DNA from: Streptomyces sp. NBC_00670
Lineage (GTDB): Bacteria > Actinomycetota > Actinomycetes > Streptomycetales > Streptomycetaceae
Assembly (NCBI RefSeq): GCF_036226765.1
Contig: NZ_CP109017.1
Location: 558,001-622,000, forward strand
Length of the DNA stretch: 64,000 nucleotides
Reading direction: 5' to 3'
The translations under genes and the position numbers were made by a program. Under the pieces are notes generated by a model. That model was not told where the DNA came from, ran no database searches, and saw nothing but the letters and a program-made list of their open reading frames with translations. Positions 41,600 to 51,858 of this stretch are shown in pieces; within the stretch, counting starts at the first letter, position 1; every line of letters starts with the position of its first letter.

Positions 41600-43099
41600 A
41601 TGGCCCAGCTCCTCACCCTCGGCGCGCGCACCTTCGCCGTCGAACTGGAGGACGACGCCCCGCCGCAGGCCGTCGACGGCGGCCTGCTGCTGCCTCCCGG
41701 ACGCGCCGCCGTCCTGCACGGACTCGGCGACGCCCTCTTCTACCGGCACGGACACAACTCCTGGAGCCCCTGCGGCTGGCGGCGGCTCTCGGAGGCGCCG
41801 CTGCGCATCGAGAGCGCCCAGCGCCGGCTGACCGCCGACGACACCACCTGGGACGACCCCACCCGGCACCACTCCTCCGCCGTCGCCGCCCTCCAGGGCG
41901 CCGACGGGCAAGTGCTGCTGCTGGGCGCCCTCGGCCTGGACGTGCCACGGCTCACCGCCGACCGCGACACCCTCGCCGGCTGGTACGAGCACGCCACGGC
42001 CCCCTGGTTCCTGGCGTACGGCGCCGAGGACGACGTCTTCGCCGCCTACGCCCGCCACCTGGGCGCCCGGCTGGGGCACAGCACCCGGCGCGCGGGCAAC
42101 GTGTGGTGCAGCTGGTACGCCTACTACGAGAACATCACCGAGGAACAGCTCACCAAGGACATCGCCGCCCTGCGCGGCCTCCCCTTCGACGTCGTCCAGG
42201 TCGACGACGGCTGGGAGCGGAGGGTGGGCGACTGGGAGGCCAACGACAAGTTCCCCTCCGGGATGCGGGGCCTGGCGGAGCGCATCACCGGCGCGGGGCT
42301 GCGCCCGGGGCTGTGGATCGCGCCCTTCATCGTGCTCCCCGACTCCCGCACCGCCCGCGAGCACCCCGACCTGCTGCTGCGGGACGAGGACGGGCGGCCC
42401 GCGGTGGCCGGCCACAACTGGGGCAGCCCCTACTGGGCCCTCGACCTGACGCTGCCCGCCGCCCAGGACCACCTGCGCGGCATCATCCGCCGCGTCGTCA
42501 GGGAGTGGGGGTACACCTACCTCAAGCTGGACTTCCTCCAGGGCGCCACCACGCCGGGGCGGCACGCGCACCCCATGGGCCGCGAGGAGGTCTACCGCAC
42601 CGGACTGCGGATCATCCGCGAGGAGGCGGGCCCGGACGCGTACCTCCTGGCCAGCGGGGCGCCGCTGCTGCCCTCGCTCGGGCTGGCGGACGGGCTGCGC
42701 AGCGGCCCCGACGTCGCTCCGCTGTGGGAGCACTACGCCACCCAGGACCCCTCGGACGCCCTGGCGCGCAACGCCGTCGTCAATACGGTGCACCGGCTGT
42801 GGCAGTCGCCGCTGCTGGAGGTGGACCCGGACGTCGTCTACTTCCGCAGCCGGCTGAACCTCCTCACCGACCAGCAGCAGGGCCTGCTGCGCGACCTCGC
42901 GGACATCTGCGGTTTCCGGGCCGTCTCCGACCCGCCGGGGTGGCTCCGTCCGGACGAACTGCAGGCCATGACACGGTACTTGCGGGCCCGCCCGGAGATC
43001 CGGAAGGTGGACCGTTACCGGTTCCTGCTCGACGGACGGGAGGTGGACTTCGCCCCGGTGGTGAACCCGGGTCAGGAGCAGCGCTACCCCATCGCCTGA
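41600..43099 (+). CDS. Alpha-galactosidase (GH36, cytoplasmic)
   Basis: A 499-residue glycosidase with no signal peptide, so it acts on imported sugar. The (beta/alpha)8 domain carries WCSWYAYYENIT, VVQVDDGWE and GLWIAPFIVLPDS. The nucleophile is Asp311 in YLKLDFLQGA and the acid/base Asp371 in RSGPDVAPLW, both in the expected GH36/clan-D positions. It removes terminal alpha-galactose from melibiose- or raffinose-type sugars. AGGAG is close to the ATG. It is the last gene before the regulator. Confidence 0.92.
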   Translation: MAQLLTLGARTFAVELEDDAPPQAVDGGLLLPPGRAAVLHGLGDALFYRHGHNSWSPCGWRRLSEAPLRIESAQRRLTADDTTWDDPTRHHSSAVAALQGADGQVLLLGALGLDVPRLTADRDTLAGWYEHATAPWFLAYGAEDDVFAAYARHLGARLGHSTRRAGNVWCSWYAYYENITEEQLTKDIAALRGLPFDVVQVDDGWERRVGDWEANDKFPSGMRGLAERITGAGLRPGLWIAPFIVLPDSRTAREHPDLLLRDEDGRPAVAGHNWGSPYWALDLTLPAAQDHLRGIIRRVVREWGYTYLKLDFLQGATTPGRHAHPMGREEVYRTGLRIIREEAGPDAYLLASGAPLLPSLGLADGLRSGPDVAPLWEHYATQDPSDALARNAVVNTVHRLWQSPLLEVDPDVVYFRSRLNLLTDQQQGLLRDLADICGFRAVSDPPGWLRPDELQAMTRYLRARPEIRKVDRYRFLLDGREVDFAPVVNPGQEQRYPIA

Positions 43100-43112
43100 C
43101 CTCCGCCGAGGA

Positions 43113-43139
43113 CGTCCGGCGAACGCCGAAGTCCGGACG
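43113..43139 (+). terminator. Hairpin after the alpha-galactosidase gene
   Basis: CGTCCGG at 43113-43119 pairs with CCGGACG at 43133-43139 across a 13-base loop. It lies 14 bases past the stop and before the regulator promoter. Confidence 0.4.
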
Positions 43140-43151
43140 CGGAGGAACCGG

Positions 43152-43170
43152 AGTTAGTAAACTGTCTAGC
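43152..43170 (+). promoter_or_regulatory. Probable promoter/operator of the ROK regulator gene
   Basis: AGTTAGTAAACTGTCTAGC at 43152-43170 contains the imperfect dyad TAG-TAAACTGT-CTA and is followed by CATTAT at 43170-43175, a -10-like box. AT-rich dyads with a TTAGTAAA half are common for ROK-family repressors. The ATG is at 43215. Autoregulation is inferred. Confidence 0.4.
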
Positions 43171-43214
43171 ATTATCCAGCGGTGAGGACCGCGACCCACT
43201 GCAGGGAGCAGCAC

Positions 43215-44372
43215 ATGGCGACGACCGGTACGGATCCGGCCCGGATGCGCGAGATGAACCAGTTGACCATCGTGTGGGCCCTGCGCGGCAACCCGCCCTC
43301 GACGGTCACCGAGCTCGCCGGCCGGACGGGGCTGTCCCGGCCCGCTGTGGACGTGCTGGTGCAGCAGCTGGTGGCCGACGGCTGGGCCGAGGTCGAGGAG
43401 CCCGGGGCCAGCAGTACCGTCGGGCGGCCCGCCCGACGGTACTGCTTCCGCGCCGATGCCGGGCATGTGCTCGGCATCGACATCGGCGTGCACAAGATCC
43501 TCGTCATGCTCAGCGATCTGGAGGGCAATCTCGTCCAGACGCTGCGCCGCCCGGCCGATCCGGAGGCCGGGCCCGACGAGCGGATGGCGACGGTCGACCG
43601 GTCCATCGACGAGGTGCTGGAACGCGCCGGGATGACGGCGGCCGACATCTGGGCGGTCACCGTCGGCGTGACCGGGCCGGTCGACGCGAGCGGGCGTACG
43701 TCGCTGTTCACCCCCCTGCCGGGCTGGGACGAGGCCGATCCGGTGACCCATCTCAGGGACCGCTTCGGCTGCCCCGTCCAGGTCGAGAACGACTGCAAGC
43801 TCGCCGCGGTCGCCGAGCGCTGGAAGGGCGTGGCGCAGGACGCCGACGACATCGTGTACATCCTGGCCGGCATCCGCACCGGCGCCGGTCTGATCATCGA
43901 CGGGACGCTGCGTCGCGGGCACGGCGGCGCGGCGGGCGAGATCGGCGCGTTGAAGGCCGTGCGCTGGCTCGACGCGCCGGGCCACCTCGCCAACTGCCCC
44001 GGAGTGCCCGCGACGGCCGCGCAGGGCGAGGCCGCCGCCTGGGTGTTCCAGGCGGCGCGCACGGGCGACCGGGCCGCCAGGTCGGCGGTCCGGCGCTACG
44101 CCCGCGACCTCGCCGTCGGCGTGGCCGCGCTGACCCTCACGCTCGATCCGCAGGTCGTCGTCTACGGCGGCGGCTTCTCCCGGTCCGCGGACGTCGTCCT
44201 GCCGCCGCTGCGGCAGGAGCTGACCAAGCACTGCCTGCGCCTTCCGGAGCTGCGCACCTCGACGCTGGGCGACGAGAGCGTGGCGCTGGGGGCGTTGCGG
44301 CTGGCCCTCGACGAGGTCGACGACCGGCTGCTCAGCGGCCAGCTCGCGGCCCCCACCGCCCCGCGGGTCTAG
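43215..44372 (+). CDS. ROK-family transcriptional regulator
   Basis: A 385-residue regulator. The N-terminal winged helix-turn-helix lies at about residues 12-70 (STVTELAGRTGLSRPAVDVL). The ROK domain begins LGIDIGVHKILVMLSD (phosphate-1 motif); VENDCKLAAVAE holds the conserved Asp, and GLIIDGTLRRGHGGAAGEIG is the ROK signature. The usual zinc-binding CxCGxxGCxE motif is missing; only ANCPGVPATAAQGE stands at that place, with one Cys. It probably represses the alpha-galactoside operon upstream. The ATG at 43215 has GGGAG seven bases before it. Confidence 0.9.
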   Translation: MATTGTDPARMREMNQLTIVWALRGNPPSTVTELAGRTGLSRPAVDVLVQQLVADGWAEVEEPGASSTVGRPARRYCFRADAGHVLGIDIGVHKILVMLSDLEGNLVQTLRRPADPEAGPDERMATVDRSIDEVLERAGMTAADIWAVTVGVTGPVDASGRTSLFTPLPGWDEADPVTHLRDRFGCPVQVENDCKLAAVAERWKGVAQDADDIVYILAGIRTGAGLIIDGTLRRGHGGAAGEIGALKAVRWLDAPGHLANCPGVPATAAQGEAAAWVFQAARTGDRAARSAVRRYARDLAVGVAALTLTLDPQVVVYGGGFSRSADVVLPPLRQELTKHCLRLPELRTSTLGDESVALGALRLALDEVDDRLLSGQLAAPTAPRV

Positions 44373-44379
44373 ACCCGCG
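44362..44379. terminator. 18-bp perfect palindrome between convergent genes
   Basis: CGCGGGTCT-AGACCCGCG spans the TAG stop of the ROK gene and lies 15 bases from the end of the convergent FAD hydroxylase gene. It can fold from either strand. Confidence 0.6.
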
Positions 44380-44393
44380 CTCGTCCCCTCCGC

Positions 44394-46031
44394 TCAGGCC
44401 AGGTCCAGCAGGACGGACAGCGTCTGGTGGAGCAGGCCGCCGGGGTCCTCGGGCAGGTCCGGGGAGCGCCAGGCCACGAAGCCGTCGGGGCGGACGAGGA
44501 CCGCGCCCTTCGGAGTGACGCCGTGGGCCTCGGCCCAGTCGTCCTCGGGCTGCATGTCGGCGCCCGGTGCGGTGCCCAGGCGGTAGGCGCGCAGCGGGAT
44601 CGACAGGATCGCGGCGACCTGCTGCGCGGCCTCGTGCCAGGCGGGTGTGGTGGCGTCGCAAAGGAGCACCGGGGTGCGCTCGTACAGGTCGAGCGTGGAG
44701 AGCCGTTCGGGGCCGCGCCGCAGCCACAGGTGCGGGGCGCGGCTGCCCGGTTCGCCGGTCAGCCGCAGCCCCTCGGGGACGGCGGGGCCGTCGGGTGCGG
44801 CGCCGATCACCGCGCCGCGCGGGTAGCGGTGGCCGAGGACGACGTTGAGGATGCCGCCCTGCCTGGGGCCGCCGCCGGCGGCCGGGGGCGGTGCGTCGTA
44901 GCCGGGGTGGCTGTGCTCGCCGGAGCGGTCGGCGGCGCGGGCGGCGGTCGCCTCGGCGACGGGGCGGCGCTCGGCGTCGTAGCTGTCCAGCAGGCCGGGG
45001 CCGGCCCAGCCGTTGAGGACGGCGGCGAGCTTCCAGGCGAGGTTGTGCGCGTCCTGGATACCGGTGTTGGAGCCGAAGGCGCCGGTCGGTGACATCTCGT
45101 GCGCGGAGTCCCCGGCCAGGAGGACCCGGCCGGAGGCGTAGGCGCGGGCGACCCGCTGGGCGGCGTGCCAGGGTGCCCGGCCGGTGACCTGCACGTCGAG
45201 GCCGGGGTCGCCGACCGCGCGGCGGATGTGGTCGGCGCAGCGCTCGTCGGTGAAGGACTCCAGGGTCTCGCCGCGCTCGGGGTGCCAGGGCGCGTGGAAG
45301 ACCCACTGGGTGCGGTTGTCCACGGGGAGCAGTGCCCCGTCGGCCTCGGGCGAGGTCAGGTAGCAGACGATGAAGTGCCGGTCGCCGACGATCTCGGCGA
45401 GCCCGCGGGAGCGGAACGTGATGCTCACGTTGTGGAACAGGTCGCCGGGGCCCGACTGGGTGATGCCGAGGGACTCCCGGATCGGGCTGCGGGGGCCGTC
45501 GGCGGCGATCAGGTACTCGGCGCGGACGGTGGTGTGCTCGCCGGTGTCGCGGCTCTTGACCAGCGCGGTGACGCCGTCCGCGTCCTGCTCGTACGACATG
45601 AGTTCGGTGGCGAACCTCAGGTCGGCGCCGGGAAGTTGCCTGGCGTGTTCCAGCAGGACCGGTTCGAGGTCGTTCTGGCTGCACAGACACCAGCCGCTGG
45701 GGCTGAACCGGGCCAGGCCGCCGCCGGGGTCGATCTCCCGGAACAGCCACTCGCCGGCGTCGCCGACGAGGGTGGGCGCCTGGAGGATGCCGTGGTTGCC
45801 GGCGAGGACGGAGGCCGCGTCCTGGATCGCCCGCTCCACGCGGGCGACCCGGAAGAGTTCCATCGTGCGGACGTTGTTGCCGCGGCCCTTGGGGTGGGTC
45901 GAGGTGTGCTTGTGCTTCTCGACGAGGAGGTGCGGCACCCCCAGCCGGCCCAGGAAGACCGAGGCCGACAGCCCGACCAGGGAGCCGCCGACCACAAGGA
46001 CCGGCACTTCGGTGTCAGCGCCTTTGCGCAT
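44394..46031 (-). CDS. whiE ORFVIII: FAD-dependent aromatic polyketide hydroxylase (WhiE ORFVIII-like)
   Basis: A 545-residue flavoprotein monooxygenase of the class A aromatic hydroxylase type. The FAD motif is VVGGSLVGLSASVFLG at about residues 13-28, the DG motif YLIAADGPRSPIRE near 165, and GDSAHEMSPTGAFGSN the second FAD-binding site. A thioredoxin-like C-terminal domain follows. It hydroxylates the aromatic polyketide made by the neighbouring genes. As in the whiE locus of S. coelicolor, it is divergent from the synthase operon. AGGAAAGG precedes the ATG at 46031. Confidence 0.9.
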   Translation of the reverse strand: MRKGADTEVPVLVVGGSLVGLSASVFLGRLGVPHLLVEKHKHTSTHPKGRGNNVRTMELFRVARVERAIQDAASVLAGNHGILQAPTLVGDAGEWLFREIDPGGGLARFSPSGWCLCSQNDLEPVLLEHARQLPGADLRFATELMSYEQDADGVTALVKSRDTGEHTTVRAEYLIAADGPRSPIRESLGITQSGPGDLFHNVSITFRSRGLAEIVGDRHFIVCYLTSPEADGALLPVDNRTQWVFHAPWHPERGETLESFTDERCADHIRRAVGDPGLDVQVTGRAPWHAAQRVARAYASGRVLLAGDSAHEMSPTGAFGSNTGIQDAHNLAWKLAAVLNGWAGPGLLDSYDAERRPVAEATAARAADRSGEHSHPGYDAPPPAAGGGPRQGGILNVVLGHRYPRGAVIGAAPDGPAVPEGLRLTGEPGSRAPHLWLRRGPERLSTLDLYERTPVLLCDATTPAWHEAAQQVAAILSIPLRAYRLGTAPGADMQPEDDWAEAHGVTPKGAVLVRPDGFVAWRSPDLPEDPGGLLHQTLSVLLDLA

Positions 46032-46477
46032 GTCTGCCTTTCCTGTCGGGCGGCCGCGCGGCTCGCGCGGCCGCCGTACGTGACAACACGTCCCGCGGCA
46101 ACCGACGGCTGCCGGCGCCGCCCGCAGGCGGCGAGGCCCGAGCCGGCGACGACCGGACAGATCCGGCGCCGTACCGAGGCACCGCACCGGCGACCGCCGG
46201 TGGCGGGGAGGTCTGTGGGGGCCGGGTGCCACCCGGGTGGTCCGGTGCGGGACCGGGCCGACCGGGGCGGGACCCGGCTCTGCATGCATGCCCCGGCCGT
46301 GGGCTCGTCGGCGGGGATTCACTCGGTTGATCGGCCGGAATCGCGCGCGGGCGGCGCGCGGCACACGATCGAGCGCACAGCCTCCGTATCCGCCCCTGCC
46401 GCGCGGCGGCCCGCCGGCCGCGTACGGCCGCGGGGCGTGGCACACACCGCTGCCCCCGAAGAAAGGGTGTTCCTCCG
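46032..46477. other. Divergent promoter region of the spore-pigment locus
   Basis: A 446-base gap between the hydroxylase and the first synthase-operon gene with no credible coding sequence. It holds overlapping palindromes (CCGGGT-GCC-ACCCGG at 46222-46236 and CCACCCGGGTGG at 46229-46240) and the 10-bp palindrome GCATGCATGC at 46282-46291. In S. coelicolor this gap carries two development-controlled promoters, one needing SigF; I could not recognise the -10/-35 boxes here. Confidence 0.6.
46222..46240. promoter_or_regulatory. Overlapping palindromes, candidate regulator site
   Basis: CCGGGT (46222-46227) and ACCCGG (46231-46236) form a stem around GCC, and the overlapping CCACCCGGGTGG at 46229-46240 is a perfect 12-bp palindrome. 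They lie roughly mid-way between the two divergent start codons. Confidence 0.35.
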
Positions 46478-47611
46478 ATGACAGCCTCCCCCGCCGTGTC
46501 CACGGCTCCGAACCGGGTCAGCACGTCGGCGTTCGACGGCTCCCGGCTGCGGGTCGTGCTGATGCTCGACATCCACGACGGCGCCCAGCAGGAGTTCCTC
46601 GACGCCTACGAGCGCATGTGCGACGCGGTCGCGTCGGTCTCGGGGCACATCAGCGACCAGCTCTGCCAGTCCATCGAGAACCCCTCCCAGTGGCTGATCA
46701 CCAGCGAGTGGGAGAGCGCCCCGCCGTTCCTGGCCTGGGTCAACAGCGAGGAGCACATCGAGACGGTGAAGCCGCTGCACAGCTGCGTACGGGACACGCG
46801 GTCGATGCGCTACAGCATCCTGCGCGAGACCACGCACGACGGCTCCGGCATCCGCGTGGAGACCCTCCAGGCCGCCCCCCGGGTAGGCGACGGCGTCGTA
46901 CGGCACGCGCTGACGTTCACCGTGAAGCCGGGCAGCGAGCCGGAGGTGGCCCGGCACCTGTCGGAGTACGCCTCCCCCAGCCCCCAGGTGGACGAGAAGA
47001 CGCGGCTGCACCGCACCTCCCTGTTCATGCACGGCAACCGGATCGTGCGGGCGGTGGAGGTGGAGGGCGACCTGATGGCCGCGCTGCGCCACGTGTCCCG
47101 GCAGCCGGAGGTGCGCGCGGTGGAGGAGGCCATCAACCCGTACCTGGAGCAGGAACGCGACATGAAGGACCCGCAGTCGGCGCGGATCTTCTTCACCCGT
47201 GCCGCGCTGCCCGCCGTCCACCACGTCGCCGCCGGTCCCGACGCGGGCTCGGCGCGGCGCGAGGGCCTGTTCCTGCCGGCCCGCCCGGGCTGCGGCATGC
47301 GGCTCGCGCAGCTGCTGGCGGAGCAGGACCAGCGGGCCGCCGACGACCCGCGCAGCCCGGTGCTGGGCGTCGCCGTCTACCAGCGCGACGACATCGTCGT
47401 ACGGGTGGTGGACGTGGCCGGCGACCCGGACGCCGAGCCGGCCGCGGTGCTGGGCCTGGCCGAGCCGTCGGTCCGGGCGGAGGTGCTCCAGCTCCTGGAC
47501 ACCGCCGCGCTGGACGCGCCGGACGCCCTCGGCGACGACCGGGCCCTGGCCGAGCTGCTGACCCGGGCCCGGATGCGGCCGCTGACCGACCGCACCTCCG
47601 AGCCCCGCTGA
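46478..47611 (+). CDS. whiE ORFI: SchA/CurD-like protein (WhiE ORFI-like)
   Basis: A 377-residue cytoplasmic protein. Two related ferredoxin-like halves can be seen: [20 protein letters not shown] with [14 protein letters not shown], and [19 protein letters not shown] with [15 protein letters not shown]. This is the SchA/CurD domain arrangement of whiE ORFI and curD. The exact biochemical role in spore-pigment formation is not established, but the protein is conserved in these loci. It heads the synthase operon; only a weak ribosome site (AAAGGG) precedes the ATG. Confidence 0.9.
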   Translation: MTASPAVSTAPNRVSTSAFDGSRLRVVLMLDIHDGAQQEFLDAYERMCDAVASVSGHISDQLCQSIENPSQWLITSEWESAPPFLAWVNSEEHIETVKPLHSCVRDTRSMRYSILRETTHDGSGIRVETLQAAPRVGDGVVRHALTFTVKPGSEPEVARHLSEYASPSPQVDEKTRLHRTSLFMHGNRIVRAVEVEGDLMAALRHVSRQPEVRAVEEAINPYLEQERDMKDPQSARIFFTRAALPAVHHVAAGPDAGSARREGLFLPARPGCGMRLAQLLAEQDQRAADDPRSPVLGVAVYQRDDIVVRVVDVAGDPDAEPAAVLGLAEPSVRAEVLQLLDTAALDAPDALGDDRALAELLTRARMRPLTDRTSEPR

Positions 47612-47664
47612 CCGCGCCGCCCGGACCCGCACCCGATCCCTTCCGCGAGACCACGGAGCACCAC

Positions 47665-48102
47665 ATGAGCCAACAGCACGTCCGCATCGTCGACCTGGCC
47701 GAGACCCCGCACAACACCCGGCGGGGAGGTGACCTGCGCGCCATGCTCACCCCCACCGCGGTCGGCGCGACCAGCGGTTTCATGGGGCTGGCCACCGTCG
47801 CGCCGGGCGAGAGGATCGGCGAGCACTACCACCCGTACTCCGAGGAGTTCGTGTACGTCGTCGCCGGGGAGCTGGAGGTGGACCTGGACGGCGAGCCGCA
47901 CCCGCTCCGCCCGGACCAGGGCCTGATGATCCCGGCGTACATGCGTCACCGCTTCCGCAACGTGGGCGGCGTCGAGGCGCGTCTGGTGTTCCACCTGGGT
48001 CCGCTGGCGCCGAGCCCGGAGCTGGGACACGTCGACACCGAGGAGACTCCGCAGGCCACGGCCGCCGGGGAGCACGAGCGGCCCGTGGGGGCGGCCTCAT
48101 GA
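47665..48102 (+). CDS. whiE ORFII: Cupin-domain protein (WhiE ORFII/SchB-like)
   Basis: A 145-residue single cupin. [20 protein letters not shown] gives the His and Glu metal ligands of motif 1 at about 53-72, and [12 protein letters not shown] the His of motif 2. The family includes cyclases and oxygenases; in spore-pigment loci the protein probably helps shape the polyketide chain. GAGACC-type purines precede the ATG only weakly. Its stop overlaps the ketosynthase start by four bases (ATGA). Confidence 0.9.
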   Translation: MSQQHVRIVDLAETPHNTRRGGDLRAMLTPTAVGATSGFMGLATVAPGERIGEHYHPYSEEFVYVVAGELEVDLDGEPHPLRPDQGLMIPAYMRHRFRNVGGVEARLVFHLGPLAPSPELGHVDTEETPQATAAGEHERPVGAAS

Positions 48103-49367
48103 GCCGCCGGGTCGCGGTCACCGGCATAGGCGTCGTCGCCCCCGGCGGTATCGGGGTCCCGGCCTTCTGGGACCTGCTGTCGAACGGGCGCACGGCCACG
48201 CGGGGCATCACCTTCTTCGACCCCGCCGGGCTGCGCTCCCGGATCGCCGCCGAGTGCGACTTCGACCCGGCCGCGCACGGCCTGGACCCGCGCACCGTCG
48301 AACGCAACGACCGCTATGTGCAGTTCGCGCTTGCGGCGAGCGCGGAGGCGGTGCGGGACGCGGGGCTCGACGGACCGCCGGACGACCCGTGGCGCTTCGG
48401 CGTGAGCCTGGGCACCGCGGTGGGCGGCACCACCCGGCTGGAGCACGACTACGTGCTGGTCAGCGAGAAGGGCGCCCGCTGGGACGTCGACCACCGGCGG
48501 GCCGAGCCGCAGCTGCACCGCGCGTTCGCACCCAGCACGCTGGCCTCCGCGGTGGCCGAGGTGTTCGGGGCCCGGGGTCCGGTGCAGACCGTGTCGACGG
48601 GCTGCACCTCCGGTCTGGACGCGGTGGGCTACGCGGTGCACGCGATAGCCGAGGGCCGGATGGACGCCTGCCTGGCCGGGGCCTCCGACTCGCCGATCTC
48701 CCCCATCACCATGGCCTGCTTCGACGCCATCAAGGCCACCTCCCCGAACAACGACGACCCGGCGCACGCCTCCCGCCCCTTCGACGCCGACCGGGACGGC
48801 TTCGTGATGGGCGAGGGCTGCGCGGTGCTGGTCCTGGAGGAGCTGGAGTCGGCCCGGGCGCGCGGGGCGGAGGTGTACTGCGAGATCTCCGGCTACGCCA
48901 CCTACGGCAACGCCTACCACATGACGGGCCTGACCAAGGAGGGCCTGGAGATGTCCCGGGCCATCGACACCGCGCTGGCCCAGGCCCGGCTGGACCCGGC
49001 GGACATCGACTACGTCAACGCGCACGGCTCGGGCACCAAGCAGAACGACCGGCACGAGACCGCCGCCGTCAAGCGCTCCCTGGGCGCGCACGCGTACGCC
49101 ACCCCGATGAGCTCCATCAAGTCGATGGTGGGCCACTCGCTGGGCGCGATCGGCTCGATCGAGGTCGCCGCGTGCGTGCTGGCCATGGCCCACCAGGTCG
49201 TGCCGCCCACCGCGAACTACACCACCCCGGACCCCGAGTGCGACCTGGACTACGTGCCGCGCGAGGCCCGCGAGCGGCGGCTGCGGGGGGTGCTGTCCGT
49301 CGGCAGCGGCTTCGGCGGCTTCCAGTCCGCGGTCGTACTGACCCGACCGACCGGGAGGACACCATGA
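48099..49367 (+). CDS. whiE ORFIII: Polyketide ketosynthase alpha (KS-alpha), type II
   Basis: A 422-residue ketosynthase. The active site is complete: Cys169 in [11 protein letters not shown], His309 in NAHGSGT and His346 in MVGHSLGA. It condenses malonyl-ACP units with the KS-beta partner to build the poly-beta-ketone chain. It overlaps the cupin and KS-beta genes by four bases each, which fixes a tightly coupled operon. The sequence resembles spore-pigment rather than antibiotic ketosynthases in operon order; a phylogeny would be needed to show it from the protein alone. Confidence 0.95.
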   Translation: MSRRVAVTGIGVVAPGGIGVPAFWDLLSNGRTATRGITFFDPAGLRSRIAAECDFDPAAHGLDPRTVERNDRYVQFALAASAEAVRDAGLDGPPDDPWRFGVSLGTAVGGTTRLEHDYVLVSEKGARWDVDHRRAEPQLHRAFAPSTLASAVAEVFGARGPVQTVSTGCTSGLDAVGYAVHAIAEGRMDACLAGASDSPISPITMACFDAIKATSPNNDDPAHASRPFDADRDGFVMGEGCAVLVLEELESARARGAEVYCEISGYATYGNAYHMTGLTKEGLEMSRAIDTALAQARLDPADIDYVNAHGSGTKQNDRHETAAVKRSLGAHAYATPMSSIKSMVGHSLGAIGSIEVAACVLAMAHQVVPPTANYTTPDPECDLDYVPREARERRLRGVLSVGSGFGGFQSAVVLTRPTGRTP

Positions 49368-50614
49368 CAGCAGGCGACAAGCGACGTGCCGTCGTCACCG
49401 GCATCGGGGTCGTCGCCCCCACGGGCGTCGGCGTCGAGGCCTACTGGAAGGCGACCGCCGAGGGCGCCTGTGCGCTCGACGCGATCTCCCGGGAGGGCTG
49501 CGAGGACTTCCCCCTGCGGGTGGCCGGCGAGGTCCGCGGCTTCGATCCGCAGGCCATGGTCGAGGACACCTTCCTGGTGCAGACCGACCGGTTCAGCCAC
49601 TTCGCGATGGCCGCCGCCCAACTGGCCCTGGCCGACGCCCGCCTGGGCCGCGGCGACCTCACCGACCCGTTCTCGGTGGGCGTGGTCACCGCGGCCGGCT
49701 CCGGCGGCGGCGAGTTCGGCCAGCGCGAGTTGCAGAAACTGTGGGGCAACGGGCCCAAGCACGTGGGCCCGTACCAGTCGATCGCCTGGTTCTACGCGGC
49801 CAGCACCGGCCAGATCTCCATCCGCGGCGGCTTCAAGGGCCCCTGCGGGGTCGTCGCGAGCGACGAGGCGGGCGGTCTGGACGCGCTGGCGCACGGCGAC
49901 CGAGAGGTGCGCCGGGGCACCGACACACTGGTCGTCGGGGCGGCCGAGGCACCGCTCGCCCCGTACTCGATGGCCTGCCAGCTCGGGTACGCCGAGCTGA
50001 GCCGGGAGAGCGAACCCGACCGCGCCTACCGGCCGTTCACCCCCTCCGCCTGCGGTTTCGTGCCCGCCGAGGGCGGTGCCGTGCTGCTCCTGGAGGAGGC
50101 GGGCACCGCCCGGGCGCGCGGCGCGGACCTGCGGGCGACGGTCGCCGGGCACGCGGCCACCTTCACCGGGGCCTCCCAGTGGGAGAAGTCCCGCGAGGGG
50201 CTCGCGCACGCCATCGAGGGCGCCCTCGCCCAGGCGGGCTGCCGACCGCAGGACGTGGACGTCGTCTTCGCCGACGCGCTCGGCACCCCGGAGGCGGACC
50301 GGGCGGAGGCGCTGGCGCTGGCCGACGCGCTCGGCCCGCACGCCCGCCGGGTGCCGGTGACCGCCCCCAAGACCGGTACCGGACGGGCCTACTGCGGCTC
50401 GGCGGTGCTGGACGCGGCGGCGGCCGTGCTCGCCATGGAGCACGGCCTGGTCCCGCCCACCCCGAACGTCTTCGACGTCTGCCACGACCTGGACCTCGTC
50501 GCCGGCCGTGCCCGGCCGGCCGAGCTGCGCACCGCGCTGGTGCTCAGCCGGGGACTGATGGGGTCCAACTCGGCGCTCGTGCTGCGGCACGGCGCCACCG
50601 GTTCCGACGAGTGA
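49364..50614 (+). CDS. whiE ORFIV: Chain-length factor (KS-beta), type II polyketide
   Basis: A 416-residue partner of KS-alpha. The ketosynthase fold is conserved but the active-site Cys is replaced: the aligned segment is [11 protein letters not shown], with Glu168 where KS-alpha has Cys169. Most antibiotic-type chain-length factors have Gln at this place, used for malonyl decarboxylation. The subunit sets the length of the polyketide. The ATG overlaps the KS-alpha stop (ATGA), with GGGAGGA upstream. Confidence 0.93.
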   Translation: MTAGDKRRAVVTGIGVVAPTGVGVEAYWKATAEGACALDAISREGCEDFPLRVAGEVRGFDPQAMVEDTFLVQTDRFSHFAMAAAQLALADARLGRGDLTDPFSVGVVTAAGSGGGEFGQRELQKLWGNGPKHVGPYQSIAWFYAASTGQISIRGGFKGPCGVVASDEAGGLDALAHGDREVRRGTDTLVVGAAEAPLAPYSMACQLGYAELSRESEPDRAYRPFTPSACGFVPAEGGAVLLLEEAGTARARGADLRATVAGHAATFTGASQWEKSREGLAHAIEGALAQAGCRPQDVDVVFADALGTPEADRAEALALADALGPHARRVPVTAPKTGTGRAYCGSAVLDAAAAVLAMEHGLVPPTPNVFDVCHDLDLVAGRARPAELRTALVLSRGLMGSNSALVLRHGATGSDE

Positions 50615-50628
50615 AGGAGTCAGACAGC

Positions 50629-51379
<751 letters not shown>

Positions 51380-51417
51380 CACGGCCGAACGCACACCGGA
51401 AAGGGAAGAGAAGTCCT

Positions 51418-51774
51418 GTGCACCACACGATGATCGTCGCGAGGATGAAGCCGGGCGCGGCCCCGGACATCGCGAAGGTGTTCGCCGAGTCCGACCGGGG
51501 CGAACTGCCGCACCTGGTGGGCGTCAAGAGCCGCAGCCTGTTCCAGTTCGGTGACGTGTACCTGCACCTCATCGAGAGCGAGCGGGACCCGGGCCCGGCG
51601 ATCGCCGAGCTCGCCGAGCACCCGGAGTTCCGGGGCATCAGCGACCGCCTCGAGGCGTACGTCATGCCGTACGACCCCGAGACGTGGCGCGGCCCCAAGG
51701 ACGCGATGGCCCAGCGGTTCTACCACTGGGAGCGCGACGCGGAGCGGGACACGGCGGCGGCCATCACCGGCTGA
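51418..51774 (+). CDS. whiE ORFVII: TcmI-type polyketide cyclase (WhiE ORFVII-like)
   Basis: A 118-residue dimeric alpha+beta barrel protein. It has HHTMIVARMKPGAAPDIAKV at the N-terminus and GDVYLHLIE in the middle, closing with DAMAQRFYHWER. This family catalyses the late ring closure of aromatic polyketides. The GTG at 51418 has GGAAGAG eight bases upstream. It is the last gene of the synthase operon and is followed by a strong terminator. Confidence 0.92.
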   Translation: MHHTMIVARMKPGAAPDIAKVFAESDRGELPHLVGVKSRSLFQFGDVYLHLIESERDPGPAIAELAEHPEFRGISDRLEAYVMPYDPETWRGPKDAMAQRFYHWERDAERDTAAAITG

Positions 51775-51793
51775 CGGACCCGCACCCCCCACG

Positions 51794-51838
51794 AAGGCCG
51801 CCGGCCCCCGCCTCGTCGAGGCGGGGGCCGGCGGCCTT
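51794..51838. terminator. Very strong bidirectional terminator
   Basis: Perfect 22-bp inverted arms (51794-51815 and 51817-51838) around one central base, so the loop will open by a few pairs. It lies 20 bases after the cyclase stop and 20 bases before the end of the convergent O-methyltransferase gene. It should isolate the pigment operon from the opposite transcript. Confidence 0.9.
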
Positions 51839-51858
51839 GGTGTGCCGTGGGCCCGGAC

